Source: Beta vulgaris subsp. vulgaris | Lineage: Eukaryota; Streptophyta; Magnoliopsida; Caryophyllales; Amaranthaceae | DNA: 64,000 bases | Assembly: GCF_026745355.1 (NCBI RefSeq) | Contig: NC_079207.1 | Location: forward strand, 34,938,502-35,002,501 | Reading direction: 5' to 3' | Shown here: one piece after another, positions 54,982 through 64,000 of the stretch | Position numbering within the stretch: the first letter of the stretch is position 1 | Layout: each line of letters begins with the position of its first letter | Made by a program: the position numbers and the translations under genes | Notes under the pieces: generated by a model | What the model was told of the DNA's origin: nothing | The model's database searches: none | What the model saw: the letters and a program-made list of their open reading frames with translations, nothing else

Positions 54982-55549
54982 TGGGATACATGTCATATTG
55001 CAACTATATATTGCAAGTAATATATTTCCAGTAACATGCAACTTCCTAAAATACGAAACATTACAAATAAAAATAAAAGGGAGTATAATAAAAATAGTCA
55101 ACCAATGAAAATTAAAATTTTTTTTTACCGTTTAGGTCAACTTTAGGTCGACTAGATTTCCAGATCAAGTAAATTTCAACATTTTTACTTTTCAGATAGG
55201 TCAATTTTGGTTCAAGTTTCTCTAATCTAGCTCGTGTTTTGCATCATTCGAATTATATTTAGTTTTGGAGTTAATTTCACATCTTCATCTCCAAGTCTCG
55301 GTAGTGTCTTTAATCTAGCCTTTTGAATATGCCATAGCTGATAATCATCTAGTCCCTATTCTTTTGGACTTGTTTTCCATTAAGTTTAGTTTCTCGTAGT
55401 TCAGTTTAGTTCAAACACTCTCTTATGTTTAGCTTTATGATAATTCAGTTTCTCGTAGTTCAACACAATTCAATTCAGTTTCCCTTAATCTAAAAGAATG
55501 AGCCCTAGTTATTCAAGTCCAACTAAAACAAATAATATCAAAGAGGGCA
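54982..55549. other. AT-rich spacer
   Basis: Short repeated words (CAGTTTCTCGTAGTTCA, about 55388 and 55446; GGTCAACTTTAGGTCGA) but no gene or bounded element. Confidence 0.4.
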
Positions 55550-55870
55550 GGTGAAATTGCCCTCTTACATACAAAAAGTGCCCCATTTTTTTAAAAGGTC
55601 ACAAATTAGTTGCACTCGAAGTTGTCACGGTAGGACCGTTGTATTAGCCTTGTAAGGCAGAATTAGAAAATTTCCTCTTTGTGAAATAAGGAAGGCAACT
55701 TAGATTTTTCCTATTTGATTTTACCAAACATGGCAATTAATTTTGCCCTCTTAGCTATGCAAAATTGGGCAACCTTCATTGCCTTTTTTTTTTTTTTACG
55801 TACAACTATGGCAACAAAATTGCCCTCTTTGATATAAGCAAAGAGGGCAACATATGTGTCAAGAACATAA
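55550..55870. repeat. TTGCCCTCTT/AAGAGGGCAA repeat cluster
   Basis: At least six copies of TTGCCCTCTT or its inverse within 320 bp, including a hairpin TTGCCCTCTTTGATATAAGC-AAAGAGGGCAA near 55820. Looks like the subterminal part of a CACTA-type element whose terminus is lost. Confidence 0.55.
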
Positions 55871-55886
55871 ATTACATAAAAAGCAG

Positions 55887-56338
55887 CATTAGTAGAAAAA
55901 GGACAATTTGCGTTGCCCCATTTGCGTCGCATGAAAGGCAAACGACGCAAAAGCATAATTTGCGTCGCACGCTATGAAGAGTGCGACGCAAAACATCATT
56001 GCATAAACACCAGATACGAGCTATATGGGTCGTACCCTATTGATGTGCGATGCATATAGCTCATTTGCGTCGGACACTAAGGTCCATTCGACGCACATCG
56101 CTGCATCCAATTATGAAATTTGAAGCCCTATTTGCGTCACACTTAACTAATGGGCGTTGCAAAAGACTAATTTGTGTCGGACCCCTTGGCCCATCCGACG
56201 CAGATCAGCCCAAAAGCGCAACTCACTTTTTCTAAATCCTAGCTAGCGCCTTTTATATTCCTCTCACACTCAAACCCCCAAACCCTAAAAAAGTCGAGCA
56301 GCGTCTCTCAAATCCTCTCACCCTCTCATTCTCTCACA

Positions 56339-56379
<41 letters not shown>

Positions 56380-56895
56380 CCGTACTTCGTCCTTGATTAC
56401 TTTCGAACAACGAAAATACTCTTTCTCAAACGGAAAAGCGAACAACGAACAAAATTGAAGAACGAGCAGTGGCAGCGAACAACGAAAACCGCCATGGATG
56501 AATACTCTTTCTCTTTCACTTTGACAGGTTCGTTTTTTTTTTTTTTTTTACAGATCTACAATTTTGTTTTTTCATTTTTTTATTTTGTAGATCTAATTTT
56601 CTGTTTTATATTTGGCGTAAATCATAGTCTATTTCGTTATTAATTTTTTAGATGTGAAATATTAAAACGTTCTAGATTCAGTTCATGCATCTGAAAATTA
56701 TGGCCTTCTGTTTTTTTACATTTTACATCTGAGTTTTGATTTACTTTTTTTTTTTTTTGCCATTTATCCTAATCTAGGATTTTTTTTAAAATTTCTCTAC
56801 AATTCTTATTTTTATTTGCAGATCTGTGTTTGGTTTTTTTTTTCTTCTTGGTCGGAAAATGTCGGCTGTGCTTCGTCCTCGATTATTTTCAGTTT
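55887..56895. mobile_element. Truncated CACTA element of the 45314-47161 family
   Basis: The left terminus is mutated to CATTAGTAGAAAAAGGAC. It is followed by the same TTTGCGTCGCA/TGCGACGCA subterminal motifs (55905-56205) and the same type of leader (AAACCCTAAAA, 56270) and T-rich intron-like DNA with GTAGATCTAATTTT. No right terminus was found before the antisense gene; the right edge is approximate. Confidence 0.65.
56342..56376. repeat. (CT)n microsatellite
   Basis: About 17 CT dinucleotides inside the CACTA leader. Confidence 0.95.
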
Positions 56896-57102
56896 AGTTT
56901 TACATATTTTCTACATTTGGAATGTAATTTGTTTATATCTAGTTTACATATTTTCGTCTCTCGTTCTAAATTTCGTAATACATATTTGATTCCCTTCCGG
57001 CTTCGCGTATTTCCTGGATACTGGTTCACTCTTCCTATTCACTCTTCGTTCCAGGTATTTCCTCCAGATCTTTCTTTCGTATTTCATACTGTCTTATTTA
57101 TA

Positions 57103-60100
57103 ATGTCTTCGGACTCTGATTTTCAAGACATCTCTAGAAGTCCTTCTATTATGTCTGAAAGTGACGTTAATTCTGATAGCACCTCCTCCAGTTCCGTAGA
57201 ACTTAATAATTCACCGGTAAAAGACTCCACCAAGGAACTAAGAACCAAAACTCAACATGACTGTAGTACGTCTGGTAGGACTAATGATCAACCGGTAGTT
57301 CGAGCCTCTCCTTTAGGAGTAGTAGTCGGACTCGGGGAGGCCTTAGGGGTACCGGTCTATGAACAATATGGAACCACGATAGGCCTAACAGAGCGCTCTC
57401 CCAAGTTGTTTCCTCCCGGCCGTCCCTCTACCATGATAGAACAAGGTGAGGCCTCAACCAGACAGGGACCTAGAGGAAATTGTGTCGTCCGTCGACTCCG
57501 AGCATGTTGAGAGTGTTTGCCGATCCTTTAGTACGGACGAGGAATTCGTCACTTTGGAGGCCGATGATGAGGAGATACCGACCGATTCCGATGAAGAGGC
57601 CCTGTCGGAATGGTACATGCCCCAAACTAAAACTGGCAGTGCTGCTGCTGTACCGGTGGATGCTGGCTGGGCCAAGATATGTCTACAAAATAACTTCCTT
57701 GTGAAGGGGCTAGAGAACTTTGCCTTTCCCGAGGATTATCGGTTAGTGTTGCCAGCTGAGGGGGATAAGATCATTGATTGCCCTCCCGGGCACGTGGTCA
57801 TATATGCGCACATGTTGGACTTTCGCCTCCGCTTTCCCCTACACCCCTTTATAGTTAAGATTTTTAGAGCCTGGAACATCTGTTTAGCCCAGTTGATGCC
57901 ATTAGGTTGGTGAAACTTGATTGCCTACGCTTGGGTAGTCAGGTATAAAGGGTTTCCAGAGACCTTAAACTTCTTCTGAAAGCTACATTGGATCAAAGAG
58001 GAAGGCTCGGCCAAGGGTAAGGGTAAGCGGAAAAGATCCCGGGTCGACGCCTTCGAGGGCCGGGGTGGCTGGATGTCCTTATACACCAAAGCCGGTAAGC
58101 TGACAGTGTATCCCAAACTCACATCTCTGAAGCACTGGAGAGAACGGTTTTTCTGGGTTAGGGTACCTGCCGACTTCCCTCTTCGCCGACTGTGGACCAA
58201 ACTCCGGTCCCGGATGAAGCACATCCAGATAGAGGAATGAGTGGCCGGGAGAGGGAGGCGTATGAATTTTTTGCTGCAACGACCATACCGACCCTTAAAG
58301 GGAAGAAGAAGATTCCGGTGCCACGAACGTGGCTGCCTCATGTGCATTATATCCTTGGCAACCCGTCCCTCTCTGCGCTATGCTTGTGCACTACTGAGCC
58401 TCATGGTGGGTTTAGTAGGCCGTGATGAATGTACTATTTATGACTGCAATGCTTACTCCTTCCTTTGTTTCTTTTTCAGGCTGGGAACATCTCATCCGGG
58501 AGGCATTACATTTAGATCACAACAACGAGCCGATCAACAACATGTCTCCCGAGCCCAACCGCCGCTATGTTCCTATCCCCACCCCCACTAGCGGGCGCGG
58601 TGGAAGAGGAGGATGCGGTGCCGGTCGGGGGCCTGGCTCTGATGATGACAACAGGGACAGCATGCCCCTGAGCCAGCGAAAGACAGGTCTGCAGTCCGCT
58701 GGGAAGTAGTGATGGCCACTGGTGCGGGCTGGGCGGGACGGAACGTGGGCGATAGCGGGTTGGGTTGAGATTTCACGACCTAGGATCGGACCGTGAAATT
58801 CATGGGTTGGGTGGGCTGGTACACGGGCTGAAAAGTCTTGGCCCACACCGGTCTGTTACCAGTTTTCACGGTTCGAGAAGCGGTTCTGCTGGTTCGTGGG
58901 TCTAGTGGGCTGAACCGGGCTGGCGGGCTGGCATGAGATATTTTTTTTCAAAATTATTTAATCATTGAAATTATGAAAATGAATGAAAATATATACAATT
59001 ATTAAAATGAATCAATAATTTCATTATTTTAAAACTTGATTGAATTATAATATATGCAATTTGATTAAAATATATACAATTTGATTAAAATATACACAAT
59101 TAGGTTCAATAATAACTTGGACTGGGCTGGTCTGGTTCATGGGTTGCGCTGGACCGGTTTCGTGGTCCGGGCTGGGCGGTTTTAGTAGCGTGCTTTAGTG
59201 GGCTGGGCTCAAGAAATCTGGCCCACGACCCACCCACCAATTTCACGGTTCGAGCTGGGCTGGACCGGGCTTTTTGCGAGCCCGGCCCACGAGGTGGGCT
59301 GGGTTGGATGGGCTGGATTGGCCCGCACTGTTGGCCATCTCTACTAGGAAGTAGGAAGCGAAAGGCGGAGGGCACCCCTGAAAATCTCCGAAGAGGCCGA
59401 CTAAGGAGTCGGTCCCAGAATCCGGCAAGGAAATCCCGAAGACTGCTACTGCTGTACCAACTTCTAAGGTCGGCGGTGTCTCAGCTCCCCTAATGAAGGG
59501 CCGGGTAGCTGAGGTCGGCAGTTCTTCTCTACGGCCGGCTATTTACAAGCAGCTGACCCTCCCCTCTCTGATTCCAGCTTTTCGAGCTTTTGCCAAGCCG
59601 AGGAAGCTTTGGTACCCGGAACGCTCCGAGGTGGAGGTTCCCGAAGCTGTCCAAAGAAGATGGACTTGTTCTCCAGTTAAGGATGGGTCCTTTTTCCAGC
59701 CAAAGCTCAACGTCCTAGACGATGAGTCGCTGCTGTTGGACCGCCCCTTGAAGGCGGGAATCTGGGATACCGGCTCCTGAAAGGCCTGCAGCTGAAGTAT
59801 GACCTGCCGGTTGACAAGATCAAGGCCGCCGCTGTCGTTCACGCTCATAACTTGGTCGTGGTTAGTGCTCCCATTATGATTTATTTTTGTACATCTTTCC
59901 TTTCGGCCTCTTAACGTGTTTCTAACGCATGCACTCTCTTTTCTTTGCATCAGTCGGCTCAGTCCGGTAAAGAACTCTGCGATCTTTACCGGCACTTCCA
60001 AGGGTTCTATCACACGGAGCTGGAGGCCCACCAGTTGACTGCCAACCAATTAGCCGACAAGAAGTCGGATTTGGAGGCGAGTCAGAAGTTACCAAGGTCG

Positions 60101-60633
60101 AGTCTGACTTGACCCTGACGAAGGTGGACTTGGAGGCCGCCAAGAAGAAAGCCAAGGAGCACTCCCTGACGGTGTCCAATAAGGACACCGAGATCAAGCT
60201 ATTAAGGGAGTAAATCACTTAGGCCACCGACCGAGAGCGCAACGCGGTGGCGGAGTACCGGAAGTCTTTGGACTTCATCTCCCGCCTGTTCAACCGGTAC
60301 AACGGTGGGTGGTCCGCGGCTATGAGATGCGTCCGGCATTGCTTTCCGGACTTTGACTGGTCCAAGATCGAGGAGGCTCATGGTCGTGGTGATTTTCAGT
60401 GCCAAATTGACGACGAGGTGCTGGATGTAGGCGTTACCGAGGCTGACATAGCTAATGCCGACCCCAGGTGGGAATTCATAGAGGAGCAGGATCAGGAGAC
60501 CGTCCACGTGACTACCCCCGCTGATTAGCAGGTTGCAGAACAGAATGCCACCAGCACACTTGTTGGTGAGGATCTGCAAGTTGATCCTGTGGTGGTGGTT
60601 GACGGATCTGAGGAGGAAGGGCATGCCAAGTAG
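57103..60633 (+). pseudogene. Antisense Transposase_28 gene of the right-hand Tat element
   Basis: ATG 57103 gives MSSDSDFQDISRSPSIMSES, a Ser/Asp-rich start. A frameshift near 57450-57500 leads to the Transposase_28 domain: FAFPEDYRLVLPAEGDKI, PPGHVVIYAHMLDFRLRFPL HPFIVKIFRAWN (57700-57880), then TLKGKKKIPVPRTWLPHVHY (58290). An intron at about 58406-58480 (GTGGGT...TTTTTCAG) joins to GWEHLIREALHLDHN. A hAT MITE sits at 58707. The later exon PSLIPAFRAFAKPRKLWYPE (59570) is followed by an intron at 59861-59953 (GTTAGT...TTGCATCAG). A coiled-coil-like region (LYRHFQGFYHTELEAHQLTA, DLEAAKKKAKEHSL) and an acidic tail end GHAK. It lies directly after integrase but in antisense. Several frameshifts make this copy broken. 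Confidence 0.8.
58707..59343. mobile_element. hAT-type MITE, 637 bp, inside the antisense gene
   Basis: Termini TAGTGATGGCCACTGGTGCG and (reverse complement) TAGAGATGGCCAACAGTGCG. Flanks CTGGGAAG (58699-58706) and CTAGGAAG (59344-59351), an 8-bp duplication with one change. The interior is a degenerate GGGCTGG/GGCTGGACCGG repeat around an AT-rich core. It interrupts the exon reading GLQSAGK. Confidence 0.9.
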
Positions 60634-60876
60634 ATCTTTAAGCTTCCCTCTTTTCTCCCTTGTAAATTCGGTCGCCTGTGGCCGGTATATTTCTTTTGTA
60701 ATAGCGTAGGATGTATTTCTTTTGACAATTGAAACGAGATGCCATCTTTTGATTTATCCCTATTGTCTTTTATCGTTATTTTTATTACTGTACTTTTTGT
60801 TTTTGCGTTAATCCAATCCAGTAGACCCATTGAGGTCAAGCACTGAATGATTAGTACTCTGACTTCACTTTATCCG
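60634..60876. other. 3' untranslated region of the antisense gene
   Basis: T-rich tail of the antisense gene with AATAATA-poor sequence; no clear poly(A) signal chosen. No other feature. Confidence 0.4.
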
Positions 60877-61180
60877 GCAGATCCTCGAAGGTCATTGACC
60901 AACATAGCGCCTTAATTTACTCAGCACTTTAGTTAATTCAGCATATCCACTAAGGTCATTGACTGATTAACTAATAATGTTGAGTAATTTTGCCCGGTAG
61001 ATCCACGAAGGTCATTGACCAATTTTGCACTATAATTAATTCAGCAGATCCACTAAGGTCAGTGACTGATTGACTAATAATGCTGAGTAATTTTGCCCGG
61101 CAGATCCACGAAGGTCATTGACCGGTTTTGCACTTTAAGTAATTCAGCAAATCCACTAAGGTCATAGACCGACATATTTA
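60877..61180. repeat. 103-120 bp tandem repeat between antisense gene and integrase
   Basis: GATCC(A/T)CGAAGGTCATTGACC recurs at 60880, 61000 and 61103, alternating with GATCCACTAAGGTCA(G/T)TGACTGA. Each unit thus contains two related half-units, about 50-60 bp apart. It lies in the convergent 3' ends of the minus-strand pol and the plus-strand gene. Confidence 0.85.
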
Positions 61181-61328
61181 GATAGTTAAAGAATTGGACG
61201 TAGAAGATACTCATTTTATTAAAATAAAACGGCTTTTCCCGGCTGTGCCGGATTTATGGCCTACAATAGTAAAAATAAGAATGTTAGGAAAGATTAAATC
61301 CTACTGGCAACAATGCCTGTTTAATTGA

Positions 61329-64000
61329 CTACACATAGTATCTTTTGAGGACACTAACGTTCCAGCTATTCTTCAGCAGCTTGCCTGACATGTCCTCAAG
61401 TCGGTAGGACCCGGGCACGATTTCTTCTTTGACCAAATAGGGCCCTTCCCAATTGGCTGTGAGCTTTCCGTCCACCTTCCCTTTCCCGGTAGCTGCTGTG
61501 AGTCTGAGTACGAAGTCTCCTGTAGAAATCGGCCGGCTCCGTACTCGCTTGTTGTAGGCCTTGCTTATCCGGTCCGTATACACTGCCGACTTCAGCTCGA
61601 CTGCTAACCTGAATTCTGGTAGAAGATCTAGGTCTTCTTTATGTAGTTGTCCGTTCAGCTCTGGTTCATAGTTTAAGATTCGCCAATTACGTAGTCCCAC
61701 TTCTACCGGCAGCACCGCCTCTGCTCCAAAAGCTACCCTGAAAGGAGTTTCGCCGGTAGCTACCTTTTCCGTGGTCCTATTGGACCATAGCACGGCCGGG
61801 ACCATGTCGACCCATGCTCCCTTTAACTCGTCCAACCTCTTTTTTAGTGCATTGAGGATCTGCTTGTTGGCGGCTTCTGCTTGTCCGTTGCTCTGGGATG
61901 GAAAACCGAGGAGTAGGCGAACTTGATGCTGTATGGCCGCAGGAAGTCTCTTATGGGGTCACAATCGAACTGGACGCCATGGTCCATCACTATTCCCGCA
62001 GGGATCCCGAACCTGGTGATGATGTTTTGCCAGATGAATTTCTTCACCTGGTTAGCCGTTATCTTAGCAGTTGGCTCTGCCTCAATCCATTTTGTGAAGT
62101 AATCAATACCTACTATTAGGAACTTTCTTCCCCCAGATGCCGGTGTGAAAGGTCCTATTATGTCCATCTCATACTGAGCGAAAGGGATTGGGTTCAGAAT
62201 TGGCTGCAGACCGTTTGCCGGCTGGTTTATCACTGGTGCGAACCGTTGACACTTATCGCACTTCTTGACGTAGGCGTGGGCGTCCGCCAACATACTTGGC
62301 CAGTAGAAGCCCGCTCTTAATGCTTTTAGTGCCAGTGCCTTCCCACCGATATGATTCCCACAGTACCAAGATGAGTCCCTTTTAAGCTTTTTGGCAGCTA
62401 TCTTCTCCTCTAGGAGGGTACCTATCAGTTTGTAGGCTACAATGTCGTCATACCATTCTGGGCTTTGGCCGATGGTGTTGACATTTAGTGCTAGAGTGTC
62501 TATGCTTCGCTCCCCCAAAGTCTCCACCATGACACTTCGCTTCTTGTCACTAACACTCGAGCTTGCCGGATTTGATAAGGCATCAGCCGCCATGTTTTCT
62601 ATCCTCGGTACCAATTGGACCTCAAAGCTCTGTAATCCGGCTGTCATGCTCTTCACCTTATTGAGATACTTCTACATAACCGGCTCCTGGGCTTCATAGG
62701 TTCCCTCAATCTGACTGGATACCGGTTGTGAGTCTGTGGTCATGAGGATCTTTTTGGCGCCAGCCGCAATGTTTAGACTTAGTCCGGCCAGGGCTACTTC
62801 GTATTCTGCCTCGTTATTCAACGCCTTGAAACCGAACCTTATGGCATATTCAAAGATTTCCCCTTCTAGGGACGTCATCACCACTCCAGCCCCAGCTCCA
62901 CTCTGGGCCGCTGAACCATCGACCTCTATTTTCCATACGGTCAATTCTGACGATTCTGTGTAAGTGGTTTCGACGATGAAGTCGGCCAATGCTTAGGCTT
63001 TAATGGTTGTACGAGGCCGGTATTCGATGTCGAACTCAGAGAGTTCTATTGCCCACTTGAGAAGTCTGACGGTTGTGTCGAGTTTGTGGAGAGCTTTTTC
63101 CAGCGGTTGATTAGTGTGCACTTGGACTGTATGAGAGTCGAAATATTGCCTCAGTTTTCTTGCCGCGATCAAGACGACATATGCCATCTTCTCCAATAGC
63201 TCGTATCTCTGCTCTGCCCCAGCCAACACATGGCTTACAAAGTATATGGGATTCTGTTGCCCTTTCTTTTTTACTAGTAACACAGTCGCTACCGTCTTTT
63301 CAGATACGGAGACGTAGAGTTGCAGTTTTCCTCGAAGGATTTTGAAGAACGGGAGGGCTTTCTCAGCTGACTTGGAGACAAACCTGGTGTGGGTCGCCAT
63401 TCTTCCTATCAGTCTTTGAATGTCACGGATGCTCTTTGGCTCCTAGAGGTCGCTGATGGCCTTAACTTTGTCAGGGTTGGCGTCGATGCCTCTTTCACTT
63501 ACCTTGAACTTTGGGGTTCAGCTTCATCTGATGCTGCCGGAGCGTGGCGAAGGTTTCTTCTAGGTCGACAACGTGCTCTTCCTCTGTCAAGCTTTTCACT
63601 ATGTTGTCGTCGACGTATACCTCTACATTCCGGCCTTTTTGGTGCTCGAAAATCTTGTCCACTAATTTTTGGTAAGTGGCGCTGGCATTTTTCGGCCCAA
63701 AGGGCATGACTTTGTATGCATAGACCCCAGCTTTTGTGATCAAGGCCGCTTTGTTTCTATCGGACTCTAGCAGGCTAATCTGATGATAACCAGAGAAAGC
63801 GTCCATGAAGCTTAGCAAGGCGTGGCCGCTAATAGAGTCCACCAGTTGGTCTTTTCTGGGCAGATGATAGCAGTCCTTGGGGCAGGCTTTATTGAGGTCG
63901 GTAAAGTCGAACACATCCGCCAGGACCCGTTTGCCTTCTTCACCATGACTACGTTGGCCGGCCACTCAGGGTAGTCGCAGGGCTCAATGAAGTCTACTGC
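61329..64000 (-). pseudogene. Ty3/gypsy Tat-type pol: RT, RNase H, second RNase H, integrase (partial)
   Basis: Minus strand entering at 64000. RT: DFTDLNKACPKDCYHLPRKD, LLSFMDAFSGYHQI, VMPFGPKNASATYQ and NVEVYVDDNIVKS (63965-63495). RNase H: QLYVSVSEKTVATVLLVKKK, HVLAGAEQRYELLEKMAY (63400-62993). A second, plant/archaeal-type RNase H: WKIEVDGSAAQSGAGAGVVM, NNEAEYEVALAGL (62989-62672). Integrase: CGNHIGGKALALKALRAGFY WP, KKCDKCQRF, YEMDIIGPF, MDHGVQFDCDP (62656-61844). Its last part is frameshifted through the catalytic Glu in the GQAEAANKQI region, then DELKGAWVDM to VSVLKRYYV (61835-61329). Double RNase H and no chromodomain mark the Tat lineage. Frame breaks near 63450, 62990, 62660 and 61900; gag lies beyond the right edge. 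Confidence 0.92.

Noticed and set aside
56830..57102. Longer N-terminus for the right antisense gene starting at 56830
   Set aside because: The extra 91 residues are Phe-rich low-complexity read-through of T-rich intron or leader DNA; the Ser/Asp start at 57103 matches the style of the left copy.

Overview
This window looks like nuclear DNA from a flowering plant, probably a eudicot. The evidence is spliceosomal-type introns, AT-rich intergenic DNA, plant-specific domains (plant mobile domain, Transposase_28, DUF4283) and the typical plant mix of Ty1/copia, Ty3/gypsy Tat-type, LINE, CACTA, hAT, Stowaway, Mutator-like and Helitron elements. I found no intact host gene, no bacterial operon and no CRISPR array. 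Nearly every readable coding region belongs to a transposable element and is broken by stops or frameshifts. The species cannot be named from this alone.

Layout, left to right. 1-3300: the 3' end of a Tat-type gypsy element running rightward beyond the left edge, seen as an antisense intron-containing Transposase_28 gene (minus) followed by a 3' LTR. 3660-5675: a decayed plant-mobile-domain pseudogene (minus). 6700-7800: an LTR and a LINE-type RNase H relic. 7918-8897: a hAT-like element with a target duplication. 9314-10343: a fold-back element with G-rich and telomere-like arms. 12237-15472: a copia derivative reduced to leader and gag, with a 63-bp 3' LTR stub. 15940-21158: a complete but mutated copia element between 137-bp LTRs. 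21231-22222: a satellite-filled Mutator-like insert.

23070-34747 is one nested unit. A minus-strand copia element that kept only gag-protease has its 5' LTR split by an 8.7-kb CACTA element (25645-34344, CAG duplication). That CACTA element is loaded with Helitrons, hAT and Stowaway MITEs and tandem repeats. 36022-40320 is a degraded L1-type LINE (minus). 41673-49172 is a second, related minus-strand copia element that keeps integrase, reverse transcriptase and RNase H; a 1.85-kb CACTA element (45314-47161, AAC duplication) interrupts it. 51401-52386 is a separate copy of part of the same pol. 52690-54125 is the 3' end of another copia lineage. 54329-54981 is a minus-strand Helitron.

55887-64000 is mostly a leftward Tat-type gypsy element. 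RT, RNase H, a second RNase H and integrase are on the minus strand. A 3.5-kb antisense gene (57103-60633, plus) lies downstream of integrase, interrupted by a hAT MITE (58707-59343). The two ends of the window therefore carry independent, oppositely oriented members of the same unusual class: Tat retrotransposons with a long antisense gene that has its own promoter-like sequence and introns. This is the closest thing here to a noteworthy biological system, although antisense ORFs in Tat elements are already known as a class.
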